Positions 8,532 through 17,428 of a DNA stretch of 64,000 nucleotides are shown in pieces (the stretch's first letter is position 1; each line of letters begins with the position of its first letter). The stretch covers positions 1 through 64,000 of the forward strand of contig NZ_BDDT01000007.1 of the NCBI RefSeq assembly GCF_001661495.1, given 5' to 3'. Origin of the DNA: Pseudoalteromonas prydzensis. Lineage in GTDB: Bacteria; Pseudomonadota; Gammaproteobacteria; Enterobacterales; Alteromonadaceae. The position numbers were made by a program, and so were the translations under genes. Below the pieces are notes generated by a model that was given only the letters and a program-made list of their open reading frames with translations, was not told the origin of the DNA and did no database searches.

Positions 8532-9140
8532 ATGAATGTAATTTATTTAAGAAAACTAAAATGGTCTGGTTTACATTTTCTACTCGGGTTACTTGTATTA
8601 TCTGTTGCTGGTTTTTATATTTATTCTCAGTGGTTCTATGCTGGTAGACATTACTTAACAGATTTAGTTGGGCTCGCTGGAATTATTTTATCAATTGATT
8701 TAATTCTCGGGCCAGTGCTTAGCTTTTGGTTGTTATCGCCAGTAAAAACAAGAAAAGAAAATATTACCAATCTTATACTTATCATCTTCTTGCAAGTTAC
8801 TTCTTTGGCTTATGGAGTTAAGCAAATAGACAGTCAGCGCTTAGCTTATATTATAAAATGGCAAACATCTTATTTTGCAATACCAAAAGGGGATGCTAGA
8901 GGTGAATATATACCCGAGGGCTTTTATCTCTTTAATGAACCAGCTGTTGGTACTAAAAATCGCCCATTGTACGACAAGCTAATAGAGCAATCGATTCCCC
9001 CAATAGAAATGAATGAGTTTTTTGAATTAACAAATTTTGCAACTGAGTGTAAAACTATATGTGGTGTTATTACCAAAAATGGCATTGTTAATGTTACAAA
9101 AATAGATAGTGTACTTACGTTTAACAAGTCCCTTCGCTAA
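8532..9140 (+). CDS. TfpX/TfpZ-like type IV pilin accessory protein
   Basis: This 202-residue membrane protein has an N-terminal helix (about 13-33), a short loop ending in YAGRHYLTDLVG, then hydrophobic segments containing IDLILGPVLSFWLLSP and a third stretch ending in LAYG, followed by a soluble C-terminal part. That order matches the type IV pilin accessory family (TfpX/TfpZ of Pseudomonas and Acinetobacter), which assists assembly of a particular pilin allele. The gene is clearly more AT-rich than its neighbours. It is convergent with, and overlaps by 20 bases, the second pilin gene. This supports a co-inherited pilin plus accessory cassette. Function is inferred from the family and location. 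Confidence 0.7.
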   Translation: MNVIYLRKLKWSGLHFLLGLLVLSVAGFYIYSQWFYAGRHYLTDLVGLAGIILSIDLILGPVLSFWLLSPVKTRKENITNLILIIFLQVTSLAYGVKQIDSQRLAYIIKWQTSYFAIPKGDARGEYIPEGFYLFNEPAVGTKNRPLYDKLIEQSIPPIEMNEFFELTNFATECKTICGVITKNGIVNVTKIDSVLTFNKSLR

Positions 9141-9552
9141 TGCATGTACTTGCGGAAGATAGCTCCCATTGGAGCTGATTTGCATTTATATTTGCAACCA
9201 TTATATATGTATCCCCAGTATTTGATATAGAAGCTTCACTGCTAGCGGTAGAGGTTATTGTATAACTACCTGCTGTGTTTGATATCTCAATGTTAGCAAT
9301 AAAGCTAGGAGCGAGGTAATCTGATTTACTGGCACCAATCTTACTGAAAGAGTCACAATTATTGAGTGTCTCTTTAGTGTAAAAACATACTTCAACAGCG
9401 CGTTGCAGGGCATTAGTGGCAAGTACGACTTCAGTAAATTTAGCGCGTTTATAGTGATTGTTATAGGCAGGAAGAGCTAATGATACCAGAATCCCCATAA
9501 TGGCGATGGTAATCATTAGCTCTATTAATGAGAAGCCGAGTGCTTTTCTCAT
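9121..9552 (-). CDS. Type IV pilin (second, PilA-like)
   Basis: This 143-residue class IVa prepilin has the short leader MRKALG cleaved before FSLIELM. Glu5 of the mature form is present, and a hydrophobic helix of about 25 residues precedes the globular domain. The C-terminus ends in a disulfide loop, CISEGTC, and an inner Cys pair (VEVCFY, NNCD) resembles that of the upstream pilin. It shares the [18 protein letters not shown] helix with the upstream pilin, so the two look like diverged paralogues. The gap to the first pilin is only 12 bases, so cotranscription is likely. Whether it is a major or minor pilin cannot be told from sequence. Confidence 0.9.
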   Translation of the reverse strand: MRKALGFSLIELMITIAIMGILVSLALPAYNNHYKRAKFTEVVLATNALQRAVEVCFYTKETLNNCDSFSKIGASKSDYLAPSFIANIEISNTAGSYTITSTASSEASISNTGDTYIMVANINANQLQWELSSASTCISEGTC

Positions 9553-9564
9553 TATTTTAATTTA

Positions 9565-10011
9565 TTAGCAAAGCCCATCAGCAATGCATGTGCCAGTTTG
9601 TGCCCAAGTTAATGTGCCCAAAGATACAGCTCCACTAACAGCAGGTGTTGGTGTTAAAATATAAGTTGAATCATCTACTGTTGATTCACCTGTTGCAGTC
9701 ACAACTGCTGTAGTTGCAGTAATTCCAACACTTTTCACTTGTTTTCCTGCAGCTGCGCCATTTACATCTAAACCAATTTTCTCAGCAGTATCACAGTTAG
9801 CTAAACTACCTTCACCACGAGTTTGATAACATACATCTACAAGGCCTTTAGCTGAAGATGCAGCAAGTACAACCTCTGAGAAACGTGCTTTTTTAGTGTA
9901 AGTTTGGTACTGCGGCAATGCGATAGCTGCAAGGATACCGATGATTGCAATAACAATCATTAATTCAATTAGGGTAAAACCCTTTTGACTTTGTTGTGTC
10001 ATTTTTTCCAT
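9565..10011 (-). CDS. pilA: Major type IV pilin PilA
   Basis: This 148-residue class IVa prepilin has the leader [11 protein letters not shown], cleaved by PilD before [24 protein letters not shown], the canonical pilin alpha-1 helix with mature Glu5. A C-terminal disulfide loop, CIADGLC, is present. AGGAGAGG lies four bases before the first ATG, so that start is chosen over the internal Met4. Its place next to nadC is the standard pilA location. A 460-bp upstream region presumably carries its promoter; I could not find a convincing sigma-54 site (GG-N10-GC) there. Confidence 0.95.
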   Translation of the reverse strand: MEKMTQQSQKGFTLIELMIVIAIIGILAAIALPQYQTYTKKARFSEVVLAASSAKGLVDVCYQTRGEGSLANCDTAEKIGLDVNGAAAGKQVKSVGITATTAVVTATGESTVDDSTYILTPTPAVSGAVSLGTLTWAQTGTCIADGLC

Positions 10012-10474
10012 GTTCCTCTCCTAAAGGATAGTGTTTTTGTAAGTTAAAAAAGTTATGTTCGTAACGTGGATTATCACGGTAGCTACTGTAACTGCCTTAT
10101 CTTACGGTTTTTTTAAAATTACTCTGTTAGAACTACTTTAGCACTAAAACGGCTTATTGAAAGCGATGTTAGCTGCATTTCATCGAATTTAAAAAATAAC
10201 TATACTCGATAGTTGTTTTTTATTGTTGTTAATTTCGCTGAGCACGTTTATTTAAAAAACGATCTTCAGCAAAGCAACAGTAAAAAATAGTTCTTTAGGA
10301 TTGGTTAAAGGTTGTTTAATTCATCCTAGAGACTTATGTTAACACTATTTTTTAGTATCAGAGGTACTAAAATTAACAGTTTGTTACAGAATAAGCCTTT
10401 CGGCGTATTTAATGCTTTTTTGCTCAAATTGTCAACGGATTAGGTAAATATAAAATTCTAATACAAAAGAATAA
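10012..10474. other. Non-coding region between nadC and pilA
   Basis: This 463-bp AT-rich region has no credible ORF. It holds several dyads. AACTAT-N5-ATAGTT (10198-10214) is followed on the minus strand by ATTTTTT and could be a weak terminator of nadC. TTAGTA-N7-TACTAA (10352-10370) is a possible operator. TTGACA on the minus strand (10430-10435) is a perfect -35, but the -10 at an 18-bp spacing is weak (TAAATA). The pilA promoter must lie here; I cannot place it firmly. Confidence 0.5.
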
Positions 10475-11329
<855 letters not shown>

Positions 11330-11399
11330 TCATTATAATTAGGAAATTGCACAAATTTTACATGGTTTGAAAGTGAAAGAGAAGGCTGAAGCTATAAGT

Positions 11400-11690
11400 T
11401 TGATTAGGTTCTAGAGAGTGAGGTTCTAGGTTTTAGGAAGTGACTAGGTGTATTCGAAAATCGTTGTTCGAAGCTCGTGGCGTTTTTTCTCATTTACGCT
11501 CATTCACTTCTCTTTGTGCAAAATGTTTTAAGTGATTAATTTTACTTTTGCCTTCTCGGTGTAGCGCGCAGCGCCTCCTGCCCTCGGTGGTAAAATAGGT
11601 TTATCATGTAAATGTATAAACAGTCGCTAGGTAAACTCGCTGCTACCGGCTGGCGTAGGCGCGGGTTTACCCCGCGTAATTAAATAAAAG
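11400..11690. repeat. Composite intergenic repeat, copy C (inverted)
   Basis: This lies in the gap between divergent nadC and ampD. Read on the plus strand it runs opposite to copy A: the CTAGG tail (TTCTAGG, ACTAGGTGTATT), then TTCGAAGCTCGTGGCG, then CATTCACTTCTCTTTGTGC. Next comes half of the large palindrome, with the insert TAGCGCGCAGCGCC and CCTCGGTGGT, and finally the GTAAACTCGC and GGGTTTACCCCGCG mini-hairpins. The long left arm of the palindrome is absent, as in copy B. Confidence 0.83.
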
Positions 11691-11889
11691 TTCTTTAATT
11701 ATTTTGATATTGACGCGCTAAAGCATGACCTACAACGACCAAATTTTGGTAGTAAAATCGTCATTGTCTTGGGGTAAAATTAAAAATAAGAGAGGCGCGG
11801 GTCAGCCCGTTGCTGCGTTTTATTGCTTTGCTGTTATTCTGCTTGGAAATCTATTAGCATCTGACTATGTATTTGTTTACAGACTCATT

Positions 11890-12432
11890 ATGAAAATAAA
11901 CTCTTTTGGCGTCGTTGATACGGCGATACAACGACCATGTACGCATTTTGATGAGCGTCCGAATGATGACGATATTTCTTTATTAGTCATTCACAATATT
12001 TCTTTACCTGCAGGGCAGTTTGCCACGCCGTTTGTTGATGACTTGTTTATGGGACGTATTGATTGCCAAGCACACCCGAGTTTTGCCGATTTAGCGGGGC
12101 TGAGAGTGTCGGCGCATTGCTTTATTAAACGCAGCGGTGAAATAGTGCAATACGTGCCTTTTAGTAAACGTGCTTGGCATGCTGGGCGCTCTGAATTTTT
12201 GGGGCGCAACCAATGTAATGACTTTAGTATTGGTATTGAGCTGGAAGGCACAGACACAACGGCGTATACCCAAAATCAATATAATGCATTACAATCTTTA
12301 ACTAAGGCGTTGATAAATAAATACCCAGCAATCACTCGCTCGCGTATTGTAGGGCATTGTCACATTGCGCCTGGGCGAAAAACTGACCCAGGCGACAGCT
12401 TTGATTGGAACCATTATTTTGCTGCACTATAA
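11890..12432 (+). CDS. ampD: 1,6-anhydro-N-acetylmuramyl-L-alanine amidase AmpD
   Basis: This cytosolic zinc amidase cleaves the stem peptide from anhydromuropeptides during cell-wall recycling; its loss derepresses AmpC-type beta-lactamases where AmpR is present. It has 180 residues from the chosen ATG. Zinc ligands H35, H156 and D166 (VIHNIS, VGHCHIAPG, KTDPG) and E117 are in place. An in-frame ATG at 11725 would add 55 residues unlike the family, with the upstream part encoded near the repeat element, so it is rejected. The ribosome-binding site is weak. ampE follows after 47 bases. Confidence 0.93.
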   Translation: MKINSFGVVDTAIQRPCTHFDERPNDDDISLLVIHNISLPAGQFATPFVDDLFMGRIDCQAHPSFADLAGLRVSAHCFIKRSGEIVQYVPFSKRAWHAGRSEFLGRNQCNDFSIGIELEGTDTTAYTQNQYNALQSLTKALINKYPAITRSRIVGHCHIAPGRKTDPGDSFDWNHYFAAL

Positions 12433-12479
12433 CTATATTTTAATCAGCTTTAACTAGCGCCAATTTGGAATGAAAAAAT

Positions 12480-13331
12480 ATGATCTTAATTTCTATAATA
12501 ATTGCTCTAATTTTAGAACGTTTAGGTGCTCGTTCTGATTATTGGCAAATAAGTTATTACGCACAAGGCTATTTAACGCGCTCGAAAAAACAATTAAGCG
12601 AACAAGGTTTATTTAATTCACCCGCTGGGTTTATGATTTGGTTATTTTTGCCTGTATTACTGATTGCCGTTATTTTTACCTTATCTGATTTTGTGTTGTG
12701 GCAGTTAGCTATTAATGTTGCAGTGCTGCTAGTTTGCTTTGGTTGTGCTAAACAACGTGCATTATATAAGTCGTATCTAAATGCGTTAACTCGTGATGAC
12801 CAGCAAGCTGCTACCTTGTATGCATGGCAAATGGGACAAAAGAAAACCGAAGATGAAAAAGATGGTGAAACTTTTGGCCAAACCTTGGCTTGGGTAAACT
12901 TTCGTTTTTATTGCGCGGTTATTTTTTGGTTTGTTGTTTTAGGTGTGCCTGGTGCAGTGTTATATGCCTTGGTACGTACTTTTGCTGATTTAGTGCGTGA
13001 CGACCATAAAGTTGCCTATGCGAATCGCTTTAAACTAATTCATACATTATTATTTTGGCTTGATTGGCTACCGGCCAGGATCGCAAGTTTTGGTTACTTA
13101 GTAATTGGTAACTTTAATAAAGGCACCAGTTGTTGGTTGCAGTATGTGCTCGATTTTTCAGTAAGTAATCGTAAGGTAGTAACCAATACTGCGCTTGCTG
13201 CAGAGCAAATTGAACAACAGCACTTTGGCTGCGCGTATGAAGCAACCTGTATGATGAAGCTCGTAAAACGCAATGTGTTGTTTTACTTGGTGCTGATTGC
13301 CTTGCTCACTTTATTTGGTGGGTTAGCGTAA
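12480..13331 (+). CDS. ampE: Inner-membrane protein AmpE
   Basis: This polytopic membrane protein of the AmpE family has 283 residues and four to five hydrophobic segments: N-terminus, about 50-90, 140-165 and the C-terminal end. It belongs to the CobD/CbiB-related AmpE superfamily. It is cotranscribed with ampD in most gammaproteobacteria; its biochemical role is unsettled, with an early proposal as a beta-lactamase signal transducer. The N-terminal LERLGARSDYWQI and the VLGVPGAVLYALVRT segment are typical. Confidence 0.92.
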   Translation: MILISIIIALILERLGARSDYWQISYYAQGYLTRSKKQLSEQGLFNSPAGFMIWLFLPVLLIAVIFTLSDFVLWQLAINVAVLLVCFGCAKQRALYKSYLNALTRDDQQAATLYAWQMGQKKTEDEKDGETFGQTLAWVNFRFYCAVIFWFVVLGVPGAVLYALVRTFADLVRDDHKVAYANRFKLIHTLLFWLDWLPARIASFGYLVIGNFNKGTSCWLQYVLDFSVSNRKVVTNTALAAEQIEQQHFGCAYEATCMMKLVKRNVLFYLVLIALLTLFGGLA

Positions 13332-13349
13332 ATAAACAGCTGCTAGGTT

Positions 13350-13463
13350 TTAGGGAAGTGACTAGGGGCTAGGGAAGAGATTAGGTGCTAGGGAAGAGAT
13401 TAGGTGCTAGGGAAGAGATTAGGTGCTAGGGAAGAGATTAGGTGCTAGGGAAGAGACTAGGTG
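13350..13463. repeat. 19-bp tandem repeat (CTAGGGAAGAGATTAGGTG)
   Basis: Five copies start at 13369, 13388, 13407, 13426 and 13445, preceded by a diverged copy at about 13350. The last has GAGACTAGG instead of GAGATTAGG. The unit resembles the CTAGG-rich tail of the composite intergenic repeat and runs straight into the heptamer array. Confidence 0.95.
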
Positions 13464-13470
13464 CCCTAGA

Positions 13471-13626
13471 ACCTAAAACCTAAAACCTAAAACCTAAAAC
13501 CTAAAACCTAAAACCTAAAACCTAAAACCTAAAACCTAAAACCTAAAACCTAAAACCTAAAACCTAAAACCTAAAACCTAAAACCTAAAACCTAAAACCT
13601 AAAACCTAAAACCTAAAACCTAAAAC
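13471..13626. repeat. Heptanucleotide tandem array (ACCTAAA)22
   Basis: About 22 copies of ACCTAAA follow CCCTAGA at 13464. The motif CTAGAACCTAG occurs singly in the tails of other composite repeats, so the array looks like an expansion of that tail. It resembles a telomeric heptamer, but its position between ampE and pdhR on a bacterial chromosome gives no support for a telomeric role. Confidence 0.97.
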
Positions 13627-13643
13627 TTCATCTCTCCACTATC

Positions 13644-13654
13644 TGGTCAGACCA
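13644..13654. promoter_or_regulatory. Distal PdhR/FadR-type operator
   Basis: TGGTCAGACCA is a perfect 11-bp palindrome with the TGGT-N3-ACCA core recognised by GntR/FadR-family regulators such as PdhR. It is about 250 bp upstream of the pdhR start codon and 110 bp upstream of the proposed promoter. The inner bases also resemble a FadR box, so the binding regulator is uncertain. Confidence 0.5.
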
Positions 13655-13761
13655 TTTGTTTTTTCTGTTTAAACCCTTCCCAAACTCTGGCTTTATCTCA
13701 TACTGTTTAATCTTTGTGCTAAATGCGTTAGGCTGGATTATCGACTGCTGGCCTCGGTAAA

Positions 13762-13790
13762 TTGACAGCAAACTTGCTTTTTGATAACGT
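13762..13790 (+). promoter_or_regulatory. Candidate pdhR-operon promoter
   Basis: A perfect -35 TTGACA (13762-13767), a 17-bp spacer and TAACGT (13785-13790) as a weak -10. The operator at 13802-13814 would overlie the transcription start, as expected for a repressor. Confidence 0.45.
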
Positions 13791-13801
13791 ATGGCTCAAA
13801 T

Positions 13802-13814
13802 TTGGTATGACCAA
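13802..13814. promoter_or_regulatory. Proximal PdhR operator
   Basis: TTGGTATGACCAA fits the PdhR consensus AATTGGT-N3-ACCAATT, with AAAT and TTTA flanks extending the dyad. It lies just downstream of the candidate promoter and upstream of pdhR. Pyruvate-responsive autorepression of the operon is inferred from the E. coli system. Confidence 0.7.
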
Positions 13815-13892
13815 TTTACCTTTTGGTTTAGGCAATGGGCACAAGTTTGAATTATTCAGGCTATATTCCCACTACAATGCGGACGTTGATTA

Positions 13893-14642
13893 ATGTCTTT
13901 AAAGATTAAAGCAGCAAAACTATCGGATGTTATTTTACAGCAACTTGAGAATATGATTCTTGAGGGCTCATTAGCTCCCGGAGAGAAACTGCCGCCAGAG
14001 CGTGAATTAGCCAAGCAATTTGAAGTGTCTCGTCCTTCACTGCGCGAAGCGATTCAAAAGCTAGAGGCAAAAGGCTTAGTAACGCGTCGTCAAGGTGGCG
14101 GAACGTTTGTAAAAAATCAGCTTGAAGAAGGACTCACTGATCCGCTTTTTGATTTGATCAGTAAGCATCCTGAATCGCAATTTGATTTATTAGAGTTTCG
14201 TCATGCATTAGAGGGCATTGCCGCTTATTATGCCGCGCTGCGCGGCACTAGTACGGACTTTGATAAAGTGAAGCAAAGCTTTGATTGTATTGCCGTAGCA
14301 CATGATAATTTACAGCAAAAAGCCAAAGCAATTAATGCGTTTCACTTTAGTGTTGCAGAAGCGTCACATAATGTAGTGCTACTGCATTTAGTGCGCGGTA
14401 TGCAGGCATTGCTTGAACAAAATGTTTTACAGAATTTAACGGTATTGTTAGAAAAGCCGCACATCAGTTCGCGCTTAGCTGAGCATCGCCGTTTATTAAT
14501 GGATGCAGTGATTGAAGGGAATCCCGAGCAAGCGCGACTTGCCAGTAATGCTCACTTAGCTTTCATTGAAGAAGCATTATTGGAAGCCGGCAAAGAGCAT
14601 TCGCGAATTGAACGTAGTTTAAGACGCACCAAACAAAATTAG
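13893..14642 (+). CDS. pdhR: Pyruvate dehydrogenase complex repressor PdhR
   Basis: This GntR-family (FadR/FCD subfamily) transcription factor represses the pdh operon in the absence of pyruvate. Its 249 residues comprise an N-terminal winged helix (about 8-75; LPPERELAKQFEVSRPSLREAIQKLEAKGLV is the recognition region) and a C-terminal all-helical FCD ligand domain with the FRHALEGIAAYYAA start and metal-site histidines. It is the first gene of pdhR-aceE-aceF-lpdA, preceded by two PdhR-type palindromes. Confidence 0.94.
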   Translation: MSLKIKAAKLSDVILQQLENMILEGSLAPGEKLPPERELAKQFEVSRPSLREAIQKLEAKGLVTRRQGGGTFVKNQLEEGLTDPLFDLISKHPESQFDLLEFRHALEGIAAYYAALRGTSTDFDKVKQSFDCIAVAHDNLQQKAKAINAFHFSVAEASHNVVLLHLVRGMQALLEQNVLQNLTVLLEKPHISSRLAEHRRLLMDAVIEGNPEQARLASNAHLAFIEEALLEAGKEHSRIERSLRRTKQN

Positions 14643-14673
14643 CAAACACAGTAAAAAATCAATAATTTAAGCA

Positions 14674-14709
14674 AGTACTGCAGATGGCAACAACGATTAC
14701 CACAGTACT
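14674..14709 (+). promoter_or_regulatory. Inverted repeat in the pdhR-aceE gap
   Basis: AGTACTG (14674-14680) and CAGTACT (14703-14709) form a perfect 7-bp dyad around 22 nt, in the 108-bp gap between pdhR and aceE. It could be an mRNA hairpin, a processing site or a protein site. There is no T-run, so termination is not suggested. Confidence 0.35.
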
Positions 14710-14750
14710 AATTAAGAACATTCGTATTTTAAACATAAGGAAACCTCCAT

Positions 14751-17417
14751 ATGTCTGAAGTCAATAAAATTGACGTAGACGCGCTAGAAACACAAGAGTG
14801 GTTACAAGCTCTTGAATCAGTTGTGCGTGAAGAAGGTGTTGAACGTGCTCAGTTTTTACTTGAGCAAGTATTAGAGCAAGCCCGTTTAGACGGTGTTGAT
14901 ATGCCAACCGGTATCAATACTAACTACGTTAATACGATCCCGGTAGATCAAGAACCTGCATACCCTGGGGATGTAAACCTTGAGCGCCGCATTCGTTCTA
15001 TTATTCGTTGGAACGCAATCATGATTGTATTGCGTGCATCGAAAAAAGATCTCGACTTAGGCGGCCATATGGCGTCTTACCAGTCGTCTGCTGCATTTTA
15101 TGAAGTGTGTTTTAACCACTTCTTTAAAGCACCAAACGACGTAGACGGCGGTGACTTAGTTTATTATCAAGGCCATATTTCTCCTGGTATTTATGCGCGT
15201 GCATTTGTTGAAGGTCGTTTATCTGCTGCCCAGTTAGATAATTTCCGTCAAGAAGTTGATGGTAATGGTTTACCTTCATACCCGCATCCTAAGTTAATGC
15301 CTGAGTTCTGGCAGTTCCCTACCGTATCTATGGGCCTTGGTCCTATCGCGTCTATTTACCAAGCGCGTTTCTTAAAATACTTAGATGGCCGTGGCTTAAA
15401 AGACACCAAAAACCAGCGCGTATATGCGTTCCTTGGTGATGGTGAAATGGATGAGCCAGAATCACGCGGTGCTATCTCGTTTGCTGCACGTGAAAAGCTA
15501 GACAACCTTTGCTACCTAATCAACTGTAACCTACAACGCCTAGATGGCCCAGTAATGGGTAACGGTAAGATCATTCAAGAACTTGAAGGTCTATTTAAAG
15601 GTGCAGGCTGGAACGTAATTAAAGTAGTTTGGGGTAGCGGCTGGGATATCTTACTTGCTAAAGATACCACAGGTAAGCTATTACAATTGATGAACGAAAC
15701 CATCGATGGTGACTATCAAACTTATAAAGCGAAAGATGGCGCGTACGTACGTGAGCATTTCTTTGGTCGTTACCCTGAGACAGCAGCACTTGTGGCTGAT
15801 ATGACCGATGACGAAATCTTCGCGCTGAAGCGTGGTGGTCATGAGCCATCAAAACTATACGCTGCATTTAAAAAAGCGGAAGAAACTAAAGATCGCCCAA
15901 CTGTTATTCTAGCTAAAACTGTAAAAGGTTACGGCATGGGTGAAGCGGCTGAAGGTAAAAACATCGCGCACCAAGTGAAAAAAATGGACATGACTCATGT
16001 GGCTCATTTACGTTCACGTTTAGGTTTACAAGACTTAGTCTCTGATGAAGAAATCAAAGAGCTACCATACTTGACCCTTGAAGAAGGTTCACCAGAGTAT
16101 AAGTATTTACACGCTCGTCGTGATGACCTGAAAGGTTACACGCCAACCCGTATTGCTAAGTTCTCTGAAAAGTTACAGTTACCAGAAGTAGAAGCATTCA
16201 AGCCACTACTTGAAGAGCAAAAGCGTGATATCTCTACCACTATGGGCTTTGTTCGTGCACTTAATATCTTATTAAAAGATAAAGGCATTGGTAAAAACAT
16301 CGTACCAATTATTGCTGATGAAGCACGTACTTTTGGTATGGAAGGTTTATTCCGTCAAATCGGTATTTATAACCCACATGGCCAAAACTACACACCACAA
16401 GACCGCGATATCGTTTCTTACTACAAAGAAGCAACATCAGGCCAAGTACTGCAAGAAGGTATCAATGAGTTAGGTGCAATGTCTTCATGGGTTGCTGCGG
16501 CAACATCATACAGCACTAACGATTTACCAATGATCCCATTCTACATCTACTATTCAATGTTCGGTTTCCAACGTGTTGGTGACATGGCATGGATGGCGGG
16601 TGACCAACAAGCACGTGGTTTCTTATTAGGTGCAACGGCGGGTCGTACAACGCTAAATGGTGAAGGTCTACAGCATGAAGATGGTCACAGCCATATTCTT
16701 GCCAACACAGTACCTAACTGTATTTCTTACGATCCAACCTATGCGTATGAAGTGGCGGTTATCATGCAAGACGGTATTCGTCGTATGTACGGTGAAGACC
16801 AAGAAAACATTTACTACTACCTGACGTTAATGAACGAAAACTACGCGCAACCTGCAATGCCAGAAGGTGCTGAAGAAGGTATTCGTAAAGGTATCTACAA
16901 GCTTGAAAGCTACGCAGGCAAAAAAGCCAACGTACAGTTATTAAGCTCAGGTACTATCATGACTGAAGTACGTAAAGCAGCTGCTATCTTAAGTGATGAT
17001 TACGGCATTGCGTCAGATGTTTACTCAGTAACCTCATTCAATGAGCTTACCCGTGATGGTCAAGACGTTGAACGTTTCAACATGCTTAACCCTGAAGGCG
17101 AGCAAAAAACGGCTTACATCACTAGTGTATTAAATGACTCAGTGACAGTTGCTGCAACGGATTACATGAAAAACTACGCTGAACAAGCGCGTTCATTCAT
17201 TCCAACTAGCAACTATAAAGTGTTGGGCACAGACGGTTACGGTCGCTCTGATAGCCGTGAGAACTTACGCCGTCACTTTGAAGTTAACGCAGGCTATGTA
17301 GTGGTTGCTACGTTATCTGAACTTGCTAAACGTGGTGAGGTTGAAAAGTCAGTGGTTGTTGAAGCTCTTAAGAAGTTCAACATCGACACGACCAAAGTTA
17401 ACCCACTGTACGCATAA
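14751..17417 (+). CDS. aceE: Pyruvate dehydrogenase E1 component (homodimeric) AceE
   Basis: This thiamine diphosphate-dependent E1 subunit decarboxylates pyruvate and acetylates the lipoyl groups of AceF. Its 888 residues match E. coli AceE (887). Visible features are the [14 protein letters not shown] region, [11 protein letters not shown], the ThDP-binding [10 protein letters not shown] ... [11 protein letters not shown] motif, and the transketolase-type central and C-terminal domains with [19 protein letters not shown] precedes the ATG. Cotranscribed with aceF, whose start is 11 bases after the stop. Confidence 0.97.
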   Translation: MSEVNKIDVDALETQEWLQALESVVREEGVERAQFLLEQVLEQARLDGVDMPTGINTNYVNTIPVDQEPAYPGDVNLERRIRSIIRWNAIMIVLRASKKDLDLGGHMASYQSSAAFYEVCFNHFFKAPNDVDGGDLVYYQGHISPGIYARAFVEGRLSAAQLDNFRQEVDGNGLPSYPHPKLMPEFWQFPTVSMGLGPIASIYQARFLKYLDGRGLKDTKNQRVYAFLGDGEMDEPESRGAISFAAREKLDNLCYLINCNLQRLDGPVMGNGKIIQELEGLFKGAGWNVIKVVWGSGWDILLAKDTTGKLLQLMNETIDGDYQTYKAKDGAYVREHFFGRYPETAALVADMTDDEIFALKRGGHEPSKLYAAFKKAEETKDRPTVILAKTVKGYGMGEAAEGKNIAHQVKKMDMTHVAHLRSRLGLQDLVSDEEIKELPYLTLEEGSPEYKYLHARRDDLKGYTPTRIAKFSEKLQLPEVEAFKPLLEEQKRDISTTMGFVRALNILLKDKGIGKNIVPIIADEARTFGMEGLFRQIGIYNPHGQNYTPQDRDIVSYYKEATSGQVLQEGINELGAMSSWVAAATSYSTNDLPMIPFYIYYSMFGFQRVGDMAWMAGDQQARGFLLGATAGRTTLNGEGLQHEDGHSHILANTVPNCISYDPTYAYEVAVIMQDGIRRMYGEDQENIYYYLTLMNENYAQPAMPEGAEEGIRKGIYKLESYAGKKANVQLLSSGTIMTEVRKAAAILSDDYGIASDVYSVTSFNELTRDGQDVERFNMLNPEGEQKTAYITSVLNDSVTVAATDYMKNYAEQARSFIPTSNYKVLGTDGYGRSDSRENLRRHFEVNAGYVVVATLSELAKRGEVEKSVVVEALKKFNIDTTKVNPLYA

Positions 17418-17428
17418 GAGGTTTTGCA

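Noticed and set aside
10012..10110. Sigma-54 promoter for pilA
   Set aside because: pilA is often RpoN-dependent, but the only GG...GC pair seen on the minus strand has 11 rather than 10 bases between, and the flanks do not match TGGCAC...TTGC.
11725..11889. N-terminal extension of AmpD (55 residues)
   Set aside because: AmpD is normally 180-187 residues and cytosolic. The extension is unlike the family and borders the repeat element; the ATG at 11890 gives the standard length.
13471..13626. Telomere-like repeat
   Set aside because: The heptamer ACCTAAA resembles plant telomeric sequence in form only. It is internal to a bacterial chromosome and matches the tail of local intergenic repeats.
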